Position numbers and translations under genes: made by a program. This document shows, piece by piece, positions 7,587-16,930 of a stretch of DNA of 25,913 bases (within the stretch, counting starts at the first letter, position 1; each line of letters begins with the position of its first letter). The notes beneath the pieces are model-generated. The model was not told the origin of the DNA, did not search any database, and saw only the letters and a program-made list of their open reading frames with translations. Source of the DNA: Ignavibacteria bacterium (GTDB lineage: Bacteria; Bacteroidota; Ignavibacteria; Tepidaquicellales; OLB5); assembly GCA_030835005.1 (NCBI GenBank), contig JAUQWT010000080.1:1-25913 (forward strand), read 5' to 3'.

Positions 7587-8727
7587 CGTCGTCATGTGCT
7601 CCGGCAAGCGCTTCCCTGAGCAGTGCTCCTTTAGGCTGTAGCCTGTATGTTGATATATTAAGCAAAATCCCAACTGCTATTGAATTGAATATGATGGAAG
7701 TGCCGCCGTAGCTTATGAATGGAAGTGTTTGACCTGTTGTGGGTATTATTCCAGTTGCTACCATCATATTTATTACTGCATTTAATCCAACTATTATGGT
7801 TATGCCAAAAGCCAGATATTTTCCAAAATCATCCTGAATAGTTCTTGCAAGTTTCAGGCCGCTGTAAACAAACATTGCAAACAGCAGAATAACAATTGTC
7901 ACACCCCAGAATCCGTATTCTTCGCCTACAATTGAAAAGACAAAATCATCATAAGATTGGGGCAGAAAGAATTCCCGCTGGTTTGAATTTCCCGGACCCA
8001 CTCCCAAAAATCCTCCATTACCGAATCCTATTATTGCCTGCGAAAGCTGATAGCTTGCATCTCCGCCGGAAGTATGTTCTTTGTAAGAGAATATCCTGTT
8101 CAGTATGTACGGCTTCGAAAGAACAAATAAGATCGCAGCCGGGACCATGGAAACTACCGTAAACACCATGTGTTTCAATTTTACTTTCCCTATCCAAAAG
8201 ACCATGAGACTTGATATGAATATAACGCTTGCAGTTGAAAAATTTGGCTGGACTGCTATTAGAACTACAACTGCCAGAACATAGCCCAGAATAGGAAGGT
8301 AGCCGTAATACAAGTTTCCGATATAATCTTTCTTTTTTGCCAGCAGGTAGGCAATATTTATCAAAAGAGCATACTTCACAAAATCTGCAGGCTGAAAGCT
8401 AAATCCGCCCAAATAGATCCACCTTGCAGCGCCTTTAGTAGATTCAACTCCTGACACAAGCAGATATAATAGCATCAAAATAGCAGCGCCCATAAGCCAC
8501 TTGCGGAACCTGATAAGATTTAGATAACTAATCCTGGATGTGAGGAAAATGAGAAATACCCCAACCAGTGCCCTTATCAAATGGTTTCGGAATAGAAGTG
8601 AACTGTCGCCGCTTATCTTAACCGACCAGCTTGATGACGCGCTGTAAACAACACCCAGGCTGAATGTTATCAGCGCCAGTATGGGAATCAGAATACCAAG
8701 ATCTATTTTATTTATTCTTGCTTCCAC
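7579..8727 (-). CDS. ftsW: SEDS glycosyltransferase FtsW
   Basis: FtsW is the polytopic SEDS peptidoglycan polymerase of the septum, working with FtsI. The 382-residue product has about ten membrane segments. The extracellular KGAARWIYLGGFSFQPADF motif (98-116) and the large-loop motif LPQSYDDFVFSIVGEEYG (255-272) are present. The catalytic-region Asp is retained, but neighbouring residues differ from the proteobacterial form (LPEAHTDF), and the usual Glu of FQPSE is Asp here. The C-terminal SYGGTS motif is present. The start codon is GTG, 2 bp after the murD stop; the next Met lies after the second membrane helix, so GTG must be used. The 3' end overlaps murG. FtsW rather than RodA is inferred from the dcw position. 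Confidence 0.95.
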   Translation of the reverse strand: MEARINKIDLGILIPILALITFSLGVVYSASSSWSVKISGDSSLLFRNHLIRALVGVFLIFLTSRISYLNLIRFRKWLMGAAILMLLYLLVSGVESTKGAARWIYLGGFSFQPADFVKYALLINIAYLLAKKKDYIGNLYYGYLPILGYVLAVVVLIAVQPNFSTASVIFISSLMVFWIGKVKLKHMVFTVVSMVPAAILFVLSKPYILNRIFSYKEHTSGGDASYQLSQAIIGFGNGGFLGVGPGNSNQREFFLPQSYDDFVFSIVGEEYGFWGVTIVILLFAMFVYSGLKLARTIQDDFGKYLAFGITIIVGLNAVINMMVATGIIPTTGQTLPFISYGGTSIIFNSIAVGILLNISTYRLQPKGALLREALAGAHDDDD

Positions 8728-8729
8728 TA

Positions 8730-10100
8730 TTAAAGTGTGTTTACAATTTTTTTGAATTCTCTGCCCCTGTGTTCGTAATTATCAAACATATCAAAACTTG
8801 CACAAGCCGGCGATAGCAGCACAATTTCGTTCTTGGCTGCCACAGATGCGGCTGTATTCACGGCATCATCCATATCTTCTGCCTTTGTCACGGGAACAAT
8901 ATCCTTAAAGTAATTATAGACTTTCTCTTTTGATTCGCCAATAGCTATAATGTGCTTTACATGTTCTTTTACTTCGTTTTCGATCTGGCTGTAATTATTT
9001 CCTTTATCTTTACCGCCAAGAATGAGCACAAGCGGTTCACTGAATCCCTTAAGCGCATACCAAACAGAGTTTACATTCGTAGCTTTTGAATCATTATAAA
9101 ATTTTATCCCGTTTATATCGCGACCGAACTCCAGCCTGTGCTCTACCCCTTTGAAATTCTCGAGGGTTTTCCTGATGTACTCTTTTTCTATGCCAAATAT
9201 CCTCGCCGAAATGACCGAGGCCATTGCATTATATACATTATGCTGTCCTTTAATAATCAGGTTCTGAGTATCAATTATATTTTCTTCACCCATATAATAG
9301 TAGTATATGAGATCAAAATTATCAACAAAAGCCCCGCTTTCGGTCTTATCTTTAACCGATGAATAAAGACTGAATGCAGATTGCTTTGCGATAATGCCAT
9401 TGTTAACTGATTTCCTGACCAACTCATCGTCGTAATTAAAAACAAAATAATCGCTGCTGTTTTGATTATCTGTTATTTTCATTTTTGACTGCAGATATTT
9501 TTCAAATGAATCATATCTGTCCAAATGATCGGGAGTAATGTTTAGGCAAATTGCAATAAATGGCTTAAACTCTTTAATGTTATCTAACTGGAAACTGCTT
9601 GTTTCAAGTACAATTATGGAATTCTCATCAGTATCTTCAACAATGTCAGAAAATGCCGTACCGATATTCCCGCAAACAAAAGTCTTATAACCTGCATCTT
9701 TAAATATCTCGCCAATCAGTGTAGTCGTTGTTGTCTTACCGTTTGTTCCGGTTATTGCAATTACTTTGCCCTTGCAAAACCATGAAGCTGCTTCGACCTC
9801 GCTTATAACTTCCAGGCCTTTGCTGAGTGCAGTAGTTATAACTTCTGAATTTTGTGGAACTCCCGGACTTACAACAATTAAATCTGCATCATAAACCCTG
9901 CTGCTGTGAGAGCCAAATTCATGCTCTATTTCGCTTGCTTTAATTTCTTTCACAAATTCCCCGTCTATCTTTTCAGACGGATTTGCATCGCTTAAGAACA
10001 CTTCAAAGCCTCTTTTCTTCAGCAGTTTAGCTGCAGCAACACCGCTTCTAGCTGCGCCTATCACAGAAACTCTTTTATATATGTCTTTCGGACTTTTCAA
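8730..10100 (-). CDS. murD: UDP-N-acetylmuramoylalanine--D-glutamate ligase MurD
   Basis: MurD is the ATP-dependent cytoplasmic ligase adding D-Glu to UDP-MurNAc-L-Ala. The 456-residue product has an N-terminal Rossmann segment VSVIGAARSGVAAAK (11-25), the ATP loop TGTNGKTTTT (118-127), the central motif LNITPDHLDRY, and the C-terminal YNDSKATN and LILGGKDKG motifs diagnostic of MurD. The start is TTG; no ATG occurs before the ATP domain, so TTG must be real. It begins 3 bp after the stop of the outer-membrane protein gene, and no clear Shine-Dalgarno precedes it, so translation probably depends on coupling. Confidence 0.97.
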   Translation of the reverse strand: MKSPKDIYKRVSVIGAARSGVAAAKLLKKRGFEVFLSDANPSEKIDGEFVKEIKASEIEHEFGSHSSRVYDADLIVVSPGVPQNSEVITTALSKGLEVISEVEAASWFCKGKVIAITGTNGKTTTTTLIGEIFKDAGYKTFVCGNIGTAFSDIVEDTDENSIIVLETSSFQLDNIKEFKPFIAICLNITPDHLDRYDSFEKYLQSKMKITDNQNSSDYFVFNYDDELVRKSVNNGIIAKQSAFSLYSSVKDKTESGAFVDNFDLIYYYYMGEENIIDTQNLIIKGQHNVYNAMASVISARIFGIEKEYIRKTLENFKGVEHRLEFGRDINGIKFYNDSKATNVNSVWYALKGFSEPLVLILGGKDKGNNYSQIENEVKEHVKHIIAIGESKEKVYNYFKDIVPVTKAEDMDDAVNTAASVAAKNEIVLLSPACASFDMFDNYEHRGREFKKIVNTL

Positions 10101-10103
10101 TTT

Positions 10104-10757
10104 TTATCTTGGAAATGTAGCTCCTACGTTCAATCCAATACCCTGATAACGCATATCGTCAAATTCCCTCAAATAGTTGAAATATTTCAATTCAATAATT
10201 ATGTTGAAATCGTAATTCTTGAAAAAGACTGCTCCGGCTATTAAGTTCAGGCCAAGGCCACCGCGCGCAGCAACACTGGTCTTATTCGGATCGTCCCTGT
10301 CTCTGCCAATGAAATGAAGCCCAAGGCCTCCGCCAACAAACGGGTCAACTTCAGATTTATTCGATTTGCCGAGGAATGGATACATAACATTTACATCCAA
10401 ACCAATATCGGTCATAGCCGGGCTGGTTTTGAATCTGAAGGGGATACTTATTTCAGCCCAGAAACCGTCACCAACATATTTTCCAAAAGCTTCAAGCGAA
10501 ATAAGCTGGTTGCCATGGTAATCACCTTGCAGGAAAAACATACCGATCTTACCGCCGGGGACAAAATAGATCTTTTTGGTCGGCTTCTGCATTAATTTCA
10601 ATTTTGAAGAAGTGGATTTCAGCTTTAGAGGACTTAAATTCAACCCGTTATTATCTGCGGATTTCAATTTAAGCTCTCCGGCTGATGTTTGTGCGAAAAC
10701 ATTTGCTGAAAAGAATGCTGCTATGAATATTGCTGTTAAAACATTTTTGATTCTCAT
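10104..10757 (-). CDS. putative outer-membrane beta-barrel protein, inserted in dcw
   Basis: The 217-residue product begins with a signal peptide (basic MRIK start, hydrophobic core, Ala-x-Ala-type site near residue 22 before QTSAGE). It continues with a low-complexity segment containing repeated K-L-K-S/L units (about residues 29-56). The remainder (about 62-217) shows alternating, glycine- and aromatic-rich strands ending in a terminal GLNVGATFPR strand, as in small OmpX/OmpA-type barrels; several strands are predicted. It lies 23 bp after mraY and 3 bp before murD, fully inside the operon, with an ATG and a weak AGGT site. No known dcw gene encodes such a protein. A function in the outer membrane during division or envelope growth is inference only; the fold is probable and the family unknown. 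Confidence 0.8.
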   Translation of the reverse strand: MRIKNVLTAIFIAAFFSANVFAQTSAGELKLKSADNNGLNLSPLKLKSTSSKLKLMQKPTKKIYFVPGGKIGMFFLQGDYHGNQLISLEAFGKYVGDGFWAEISIPFRFKTSPAMTDIGLDVNVMYPFLGKSNKSEVDPFVGGGLGLHFIGRDRDDPNKTSVAARGGLGLNLIAGAVFFKNYDFNIIIELKYFNYLREFDDMRYQGIGLNVGATFPR

Positions 10758-10780
10758 AATATTACCTTTTTTAAATTGAT

Positions 10781-11890
10781 TTATCTTATCTTGAATGTCG
10801 CAAATGCCAGGATTGCCAGTATCACCGCAACAATATAGAAACGCGTAACAATCTTTGGTTCTGGAATCCCGTCCAGCTCATAATGATGATGAAGGGGAGC
10901 CATTTTAAATATTCTTCTTCCTTCACCGTATTTCTTTTTTGTATATTTGAAGTAATATCTCTGCAATATCACAGAGATTGACTCGGCAAAAAATATTCCT
11001 CCAAGTATTGGCAGTAAAAATTCCTTTTTCACTAGAATTGACAGTGTTCCCAGCGCTCCGCCAAGAGCAAGGGAGCCTGTGTCACCCATAATAACCTGCG
11101 CCGGATACGAATTAAACCACAAAAAACCAAGTGATGCGCCAACCAGTGCTGCACAATAAACTGCAAGCTCACCGTTACCGGGTAGGTAAATTATTCTCAA
11201 GTAATTACTGAAAATTTCATTACCTGAAATGTAAGCTATCAGTCCAAATGCAAGACCTGCTATGCCCACACATCCTATAGCAAGACCGTCAAGTCCATCA
11301 GTAAGATTGACTGCATTTGAAGTGGCAGTGATTATGAATACTATCAATGGTATGTATAAATACGAAAAATCGAATTCAATCTGTTTTATGAACGGAATGG
11401 TAGTAACAGAATTTATCTTCTGAAATTCCGGCAGAAAATATATCAGGCACGCTATCACAATTCCCAATGCGATCTGGTTCATAAGCTTGTACCTGGCAAC
11501 CAGACCTTTTTTCATTTTTTTAAAAACCTTAAGGTAATCATCAATGAATCCTACCATGCCCATCCATATAGTGGATAGAAGTATGAGCAGTGTATAAGTA
11601 TTTCTGAGATCGCCCCAAAGAAGTACTGGAATAACTATTGCAAGTATGATAATTACGCCGCCCATCGTTGGAGTACCAGATTTAACCAGATGTGTCTGCG
11701 GACCGTCAATTCTGATCTCATCAGCTACTCTTTTATCATTTAATATTTTCAATATCTTCGGGCCGATCCAAAAGCAGATTATCATAGCGGTTATTGCCGA
11801 TAGCGCAGAGCGCCAGGTCAAAAACCTGAATACATCAAATCCAGGAGGATTGAAAGTTTTATTTATGTATTCTGCTAGATAGTATAGCAT
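10781..11890 (-). CDS. mraY: phospho-MurNAc-pentapeptide transferase MraY
   Basis: MraY is the ten-helix integral membrane enzyme transferring phospho-MurNAc-pentapeptide from UDP to undecaprenyl phosphate, making lipid I. The 369-residue product has DGPQTHLVKSGTPTMGG (62-78), the catalytic Asp pair GFIDDYLKV (114-122), the Mg-binding NLTDGLDGL (195-203), GDTGSLALGG (269-278), and the HHH motif in MAPLHHHYELDG (330-341). Length and order of motifs are typical. It starts with ATG 19 bp after murF, without a visible Shine-Dalgarno. Confidence 0.98.
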   Translation of the reverse strand: MLYYLAEYINKTFNPPGFDVFRFLTWRSALSAITAMIICFWIGPKILKILNDKRVADEIRIDGPQTHLVKSGTPTMGGVIIILAIVIPVLLWGDLRNTYTLLILLSTIWMGMVGFIDDYLKVFKKMKKGLVARYKLMNQIALGIVIACLIYFLPEFQKINSVTTIPFIKQIEFDFSYLYIPLIVFIITATSNAVNLTDGLDGLAIGCVGIAGLAFGLIAYISGNEIFSNYLRIIYLPGNGELAVYCAALVGASLGFLWFNSYPAQVIMGDTGSLALGGALGTLSILVKKEFLLPILGGIFFAESISVILQRYYFKYTKKKYGEGRRIFKMAPLHHHYELDGIPEPKIVTRFYIVAVILAILAFATFKIR

Positions 11891-11909
11891 GCTTTATGAA
11901 ATATTACTA

Positions 11910-13310
11910 TTAATTGTTTGACCCGAAAACTTTTTCAATTACTTCTTCCATCTTCATGCCTCTGGATCCTTTAAACAGCACAATGTCTTCTCTTTTTATC
12001 ATCGTCTTCAGCAATTCAGCCATTGAGTTCTTATCTTTGAAATAGAAATTATTTTTTACCCCTTTTGAACCTGTATGTGTGTTATATGAGTCTTTACCAA
12101 TTGTAAACAGGTTTTCAAATTTCATTTTGCGGATAATTTTCCCAATATCATTGTGTTCTCTTTTACTTTGTTCGCCCAGCTCTAGCATATCAGCCAATAC
12201 AATGAACTTCTTACCTTTACATTTGAATGATCTAAGATTCTCAAGCGCGGCCTTAACGGAATCCGGATTGGAATTATATGTATCATCTATAACCCAAAAC
12301 CCGTTAATGTTCTTTAGCTGATTGCGCTTTCCAGACTCAATTTTATACTCAGTTACCGCTTTCTTTATGGAACGAACCGGGACTTCGAAATAGAATCCAA
12401 CCGCCGCCGCAGAAAGTGCAGCCTGGCAGCTTTGGTAACCTATTGTATTTAATTGAGTGTTAATGATCTTATTTCTGTGCTTTATTTCAATCTGAGGATA
12501 GAAACCGTTGATCTTCTTTACTACACCTCTTACTTCCGCTTTCCTCTTGAATCCATAAGTAAATCTTTTTATACCCCTGTAACTTCTGTACTTTCTCAGG
12601 TATTTATCATCATTATTCAGGAATAACATTCCGTAAACTTCTTTTAGATATTCTGCTAACTCACCTTCTGCCTTTGCTACTCCGCTTAGATCTTTTAAGA
12701 ATTCCAGATGCTCTTTACCTATATTAGTTATCAGCCCGAATTGCGGCTTAACTATTCTGCATAGTCTGTCAATCTCTTTGAAGTGATTTGTCCCAACTTC
12801 AACTACAGCGATCTCATGTTTCCTGTTCAGCCTGAGCAGTGTCAGCGGAACCCCAAGTTCATTGTTCCGGTTGCCTTCAGTCTTTAAAACATTGTACTTC
12901 TGCGTCAGAACATTTGCGATGAAATCCTTAGCGGAGGTTTTGCCATTACTCCCTCCAATTACCAATACAGGAATTATGAATTTATCCCTGTGGTTTGAAG
13001 CCAGCTGGCCAAGTGATTTGACTGTATCCTTAACCAGAACGAGTGATTTTCTAAAAGAACGTTTTTCAGTTGCCTTGAGATTCTTGAACCATTTTTCAGA
13101 AACTACTGCACATTTTATACTTTTCTTAAGAAGAGACTGAACAAAATCGTGCCCGTCAAATCTCTTACCTTTTATTGCAAAGAATAATTCATTCCTGCCG
13201 CATTTCCTTGAATCTATTGAAACTCCGCTGAATCTTGCACTCCAAATGTATCTTTCATTTATGATCTTTGAGTTCTTTAATCTCTTAAGATCTTCTAACC
13301 CGATCTTCAT
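11910..13310 (-). CDS. murF: UDP-N-acetylmuramoyl-tripeptide--D-alanyl-D-alanine ligase MurF
   Basis: MurF adds D-Ala-D-Ala to the UDP-MurNAc-tripeptide. The 466-residue product has the N-terminal substrate motif GVSIDSRKCGRNELFFAIKG (29-48), an ATP loop GGSNGKTS (119-126), GNRNNELGVPLTLL, NIGKEHLE and DDTYNSNPDS. The ATP loop differs from the usual TGTNGKT/TGSSGKT only in its first residues. The protein is unusually rich in Lys and Arg compared with its neighbours. The ATG shares one base with the murE stop (TGATG), so the two are coupled. No ddl gene for the D-Ala-D-Ala substrate occurs in the window. Confidence 0.96.
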   Translation of the reverse strand: MKIGLEDLKRLKNSKIINERYIWSARFSGVSIDSRKCGRNELFFAIKGKRFDGHDFVQSLLKKSIKCAVVSEKWFKNLKATEKRSFRKSLVLVKDTVKSLGQLASNHRDKFIIPVLVIGGSNGKTSAKDFIANVLTQKYNVLKTEGNRNNELGVPLTLLRLNRKHEIAVVEVGTNHFKEIDRLCRIVKPQFGLITNIGKEHLEFLKDLSGVAKAEGELAEYLKEVYGMLFLNNDDKYLRKYRSYRGIKRFTYGFKRKAEVRGVVKKINGFYPQIEIKHRNKIINTQLNTIGYQSCQAALSAAAVGFYFEVPVRSIKKAVTEYKIESGKRNQLKNINGFWVIDDTYNSNPDSVKAALENLRSFKCKGKKFIVLADMLELGEQSKREHNDIGKIIRKMKFENLFTIGKDSYNTHTGSKGVKNNFYFKDKNSMAELLKTMIKREDIVLFKGSRGMKMEEVIEKVFGSNN

Positions 13311-14797
13311 CAGCTGTATTTCTGTGCTATTTCCTTATCACTCAAATGATATTTTACGCCTTTTATCTCCTGATATGTTTCGTGCCCTTTGCCGGCAATA
13401 AGTATCACGTCGCCGTTTTTGCTTATCTCAACTGCTTTCTTAATTGCTAGCTCCCTGTTTTCCTCTACGGAATAATTATCCTGCGAGATGCCCGCTTTGA
13501 TGTCCTCAATTATTGCCATCGGTTCCTCATCCCTTGGATTATCGCTTGTTATTACAACTTCATCGCTGTTCATAACAGCAATATTACCCATCAACGGCCT
13601 TTTTTGTTTATCCCTGTTTCCCCCGCAGCCAAACACTGTTATGATCCTGCCTTTGGATTTGCTCTCATCAAAAATCTCTTTGATAGTTGTTATTGTTTTA
13701 AGCAATGAATCAGGTGTATGCGAGTAGTCAATTATTGCAGAAGCTCCATTGCTTAGTTTTATACGATTAAATCTGCCTTCAACAGGTTCAAATTCTTCTA
13801 TATGCTTAGTAATGCTTTTATAATCAACTTTAAGTGTTTTCAAAGCAGCTATTGCTGCAAGAATATTTTGTACATTAAACTTTCCGGTCAGATGTGTGTT
13901 GATCTTCATCCTATCTATTGTCTCTCCGTTATGCGGAACAAGTACTTCAAAGCTCATTCCATTCATATCCATCTCAAGATTTTTTGCAGAATAAGTGCCG
14001 CACCCAAAACCATATGATATCCTCTCTGCTTCGGAAGAACTTACTATCTTGGCGCCATAATCATCATTGCAGTTATATATTACTGCCGGTTTTATGTCTT
14101 TTTCCCCGATCCTTTTCATTGAATCAAAAAGAATTTTCTTTGCTCTGAAATACTCTTCCATTGTGTCATGAAAATCCAAATGTTCCGGAGTTAGGTTTGT
14201 AAATACTGCTGCATCAAAATCAAGACCGTAAACCCTGTTAAGTGCCAGCGAGTGTGAAGAAACTTCCATAACTGCATATTCAACACCTTCATCTGCCATT
14301 TCTTTAAGCAAACTGTTGAGTTCAATAGATTCCGGAGTAGTGTGCTCTGTTTTGATGAACCTCTTATTTATATAATTTCCGTTTGTGCCAATGAGTCCTG
14401 TTTTTCTGCCTATGGACTGCAAAACGAAGTTAATTATCGAACTTACAGTTGTTTTGCCATTTGTTCCCGTTACACCGGTCATGATCATTTTTCTGGAAGG
14501 ATACCCGTAAAAAACATTGCTCATAATTGCCATCATTTTCCGGCAGTCTTTCACTTTGTATAATCTCGAATCTGTAAAACCCGGATCGCTATCAGTAAAA
14601 ACTGCCTTTGCGCCTTTATCAAGTGCATCTTTTATGTAAACATTTCCATCTTTCTTAAATCCCCTGATGGCAAAGAAAATGTCATTTTGTTCAACTGAAT
14701 TGGAATTATAGCAGAGCTTATGGACATCAAAATCAAATCCTTTTTCGAGGTCCAAAACGTCAGATTCAGTCTTTGCTATCATTTCCGAAAAATTCAT
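13310..14797 (-). CDS. murE: UDP-MurNAc-L-Ala-D-Glu--2,6-diaminopimelate ligase MurE
   Basis: MurE adds the third stem-peptide residue. The 495-residue product has the ATP loop TGTNGKTT (110-117), HTTPES (152-157), the SSHSLALNRV motif (180-189), NLTPEHLDFH (201-210), and Lys220 in YFRAKKILF, at the position carbamylated in known MurE enzymes. The specificity motif DNPR (419-422) predicts meso-diaminopimelate rather than L-Lys, consistent with a diderm wall. The start ATG shares one base with the ftsI stop (TAATG), and the stop shares one base with murF. Confidence 0.97.
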   Translation of the reverse strand: MNFSEMIAKTESDVLDLEKGFDFDVHKLCYNSNSVEQNDIFFAIRGFKKDGNVYIKDALDKGAKAVFTDSDPGFTDSRLYKVKDCRKMMAIMSNVFYGYPSRKMIMTGVTGTNGKTTVSSIINFVLQSIGRKTGLIGTNGNYINKRFIKTEHTTPESIELNSLLKEMADEGVEYAVMEVSSHSLALNRVYGLDFDAAVFTNLTPEHLDFHDTMEEYFRAKKILFDSMKRIGEKDIKPAVIYNCNDDYGAKIVSSSEAERISYGFGCGTYSAKNLEMDMNGMSFEVLVPHNGETIDRMKINTHLTGKFNVQNILAAIAALKTLKVDYKSITKHIEEFEPVEGRFNRIKLSNGASAIIDYSHTPDSLLKTITTIKEIFDESKSKGRIITVFGCGGNRDKQKRPLMGNIAVMNSDEVVITSDNPRDEEPMAIIEDIKAGISQDNYSVEENRELAIKKAVEISKNGDVILIAGKGHETYQEIKGVKYHLSDKEIAQKYS

Positions 14798-16917
14798 TAT
14801 TGATTTTCAGGGTTATCACAATTTATGATAACCGTTTGATTTTTGGAAAGTGTCTCGCCTGCAGATGGCACCTGCTCTGAAACCTTTCCGCTCCCTGTTA
14901 CTTTAAAGTCAAAACCCAATGCGGAGAGAGTATAAATACACTTGCGCAGACTCATCCCTTTCAGATCCGGCATTTTCGATGAATTATTATTCTGAAGTTC
15001 GTTTTCATTCACACCCAAAACAGTGGTAAGTCTTAATATGTTATTCCCATTTTCGTCAGTTATAAACTGCTGTCTGCTTACAAGTACATTCTTTTTTATG
15101 CCTTCAATTTCATAAGGAATTTCATTTTCCTTCAGAAACTTAACTGCGTCAGATATATCAAAATTAACCAGATTTATATTATTCGGATCAGAAAGATCAT
15201 TTTGGAGATTGCTGCCTGCTAAAACATAATTTGCCTCATTTTCAGGTGCTGAATATTCATGCAACCCGGTTAAGTTAATGATCCTTTCTGCAATCTTCCT
15301 GAAAATCGGCGCAGAAACCCTTCCTCCGTAATATTCACCGGCACCGGGCGCATCAATTATTACCGAAATTACTATTTGAGGGTCTTCTGCTGGAAAGTAA
15401 CCAATAAAAGAAGAAGTATATTTGCTCTTGGAATATTTACCCTCCACAATTTTCTGTGAAGTTCCGGTTTTGCCTGCTATTTTGATATTTTCGATCTTTG
15501 CGTCTTTGCCGGTCCCTCTTTCAACAACTCCCACGAACAATTCAGTTAATGTCTTAGCAGTGTTTTTTGATATTACATTTCTAACTTCAGATGGTTTGAA
15601 TTCCTTTATCAGAGTACCATCAGGAGCCAGGATCTTCTTGATTATAAAGGGCTTCATCATCATTCCGTCGTTAGCTACACATGCATAAGCATTTGTCATT
15701 TGCAGCGCAGTAACCAGAACTTCGTAACCGATAGCCATGTAGTTCAGTGTAACAGGAGAGAATTCTACCGGGCGTTTAAGCCTGCCTTTCATTTCTCCGG
15801 GAAGATCAATTCCGGTAGTTATACCGTATCCAAAATCTCTTGCATACTTATAAAACCGTTCTCTGCCAAGTCTTGTGGCAACCTGAATTGTCCCTATATT
15901 GCTTGATTGTTCAATTACTTGCTGGAATGTTAAGCTTGTGAATTTATGCGAATCCTTTATATTCATATATTCGCCGCCATAGGTGTTTATCACGTCAAAC
16001 TTTGTCATCAGATTCTCTTCTAGTGCTGCGGCGCCTGTAACTATCTTGAAAGTTGAACCCGGTTCATATAGATCGGTTATTTCTGCTATTTTATCCTGGC
16101 TGCTGCCATCAAGTGAAATCGAGTTCATCGCAAGGATTTCACCGGTCTTAACATTCATTACAACTACTTTGCCGCCAAGAGAATTATTTGCAGTTACACC
16201 TGCCGAAAGCTCTTCTTCAACTATCTTCTGAATATTCATATCAATAGTAAGCAGTACATTATTGCCGTCAAGCGGTTCTTTGCGGGGATATTCAACAGCA
16301 GGCCTTTTTTTACCAAGTCCGTCCTTCTGCATTACAACGTAACCGTCTTTCCCCGAGAGCAGATCGTTAAGTTCAAGTTCTACTCCGCTTAAGCCGATAT
16401 TATCAATGTTTGTGAATCCGACTAATTGTGATGAAAGCCTGTCATAATTAAAAACCCGGTTAGGTTCATTCAGTTTTATTACTCCTGAGATGTTTATATC
16501 TTTTACCTGATTTTCAAATTTCGGGTCAATTCTTCTTTCAAGCCATATGAATGAAGTGTTGCGTGTATTGAGCTTATCAAGATAGAATGATTTGTCCTTA
16601 CCAAATATCCCTCCAAAGATTGCAGCTACGGAGTCTTTGTTATCTATCATATTCGGGTCTGCAGCAAATGAATACATGTTGATGTTTGAGACCAATGCAT
16701 TCATTTTCCTGTCAAATATGATGCCTCTGGACGGTTTAAGCGAAATCCTGCTTTCATACTGTTTCTTTGCGGCTACTCTGTATTTTGCAGATTCAAGGAC
16801 CTGTATAGTAAACAGCTTGTACAGGATTACAAGAAAAAGCATTCCGAACAAGACCATGAAAATGGCTATTCTTCTTTCGGTGTTTGCTTTAATATTTGAT
16901 TTAGTTCTATCCCGCAT
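14797..16917 (-). CDS. ftsI: septal transpeptidase FtsI/PBP3 with C-terminal PASTA
   Basis: FtsI is the class B penicillin-binding protein that crosslinks septal peptidoglycan together with FtsW. The 706-residue product has one N-terminal membrane helix (about 15-38) and the class B dimerisation motif RGIIFDR (64-70). The transpeptidase domain carries STFK (Ser288 and Lys291), SSN (338-340) and KTG (483-485). The tail holds one clear PASTA domain (648-701) and, before it (about 580-635), a weaker segment that could be a degenerate second copy. PASTA-tailed FtsI in a dcw cluster is common in Bacteroidota and relatives as well as Gram-positive PBPs. It starts 13 bp after the ftsL-like gene. Confidence 0.96.
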   Translation of the reverse strand: MRDRTKSNIKANTERRIAIFMVLFGMLFLVILYKLFTIQVLESAKYRVAAKKQYESRISLKPSRGIIFDRKMNALVSNINMYSFAADPNMIDNKDSVAAIFGGIFGKDKSFYLDKLNTRNTSFIWLERRIDPKFENQVKDINISGVIKLNEPNRVFNYDRLSSQLVGFTNIDNIGLSGVELELNDLLSGKDGYVVMQKDGLGKKRPAVEYPRKEPLDGNNVLLTIDMNIQKIVEEELSAGVTANNSLGGKVVVMNVKTGEILAMNSISLDGSSQDKIAEITDLYEPGSTFKIVTGAAALEENLMTKFDVINTYGGEYMNIKDSHKFTSLTFQQVIEQSSNIGTIQVATRLGRERFYKYARDFGYGITTGIDLPGEMKGRLKRPVEFSPVTLNYMAIGYEVLVTALQMTNAYACVANDGMMMKPFIIKKILAPDGTLIKEFKPSEVRNVISKNTAKTLTELFVGVVERGTGKDAKIENIKIAGKTGTSQKIVEGKYSKSKYTSSFIGYFPAEDPQIVISVIIDAPGAGEYYGGRVSAPIFRKIAERIINLTGLHEYSAPENEANYVLAGSNLQNDLSDPNNINLVNFDISDAVKFLKENEIPYEIEGIKKNVLVSRQQFITDENGNNILRLTTVLGVNENELQNNNSSKMPDLKGMSLRKCIYTLSALGFDFKVTGSGKVSEQVPSAGETLSKNQTVIINCDNPENQ

Positions 16918-16930
16918 TTAGTATAAAGAG

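Noticed and set aside
7587..7673. N-terminal extension of murG upstream of the ATG at 7595/7586
   Set aside because: The frame stays open but lies inside ftsW, and the extra residues resemble nothing in MurG, whose glycine loop should be near the N-terminus.
16592..16921. 109-codon plus-strand frame antisense to ftsI
   Set aside because: It lies wholly opposite the well-supported N-terminus of FtsI; its hydrophobic character is the shadow of the FtsI membrane helix.
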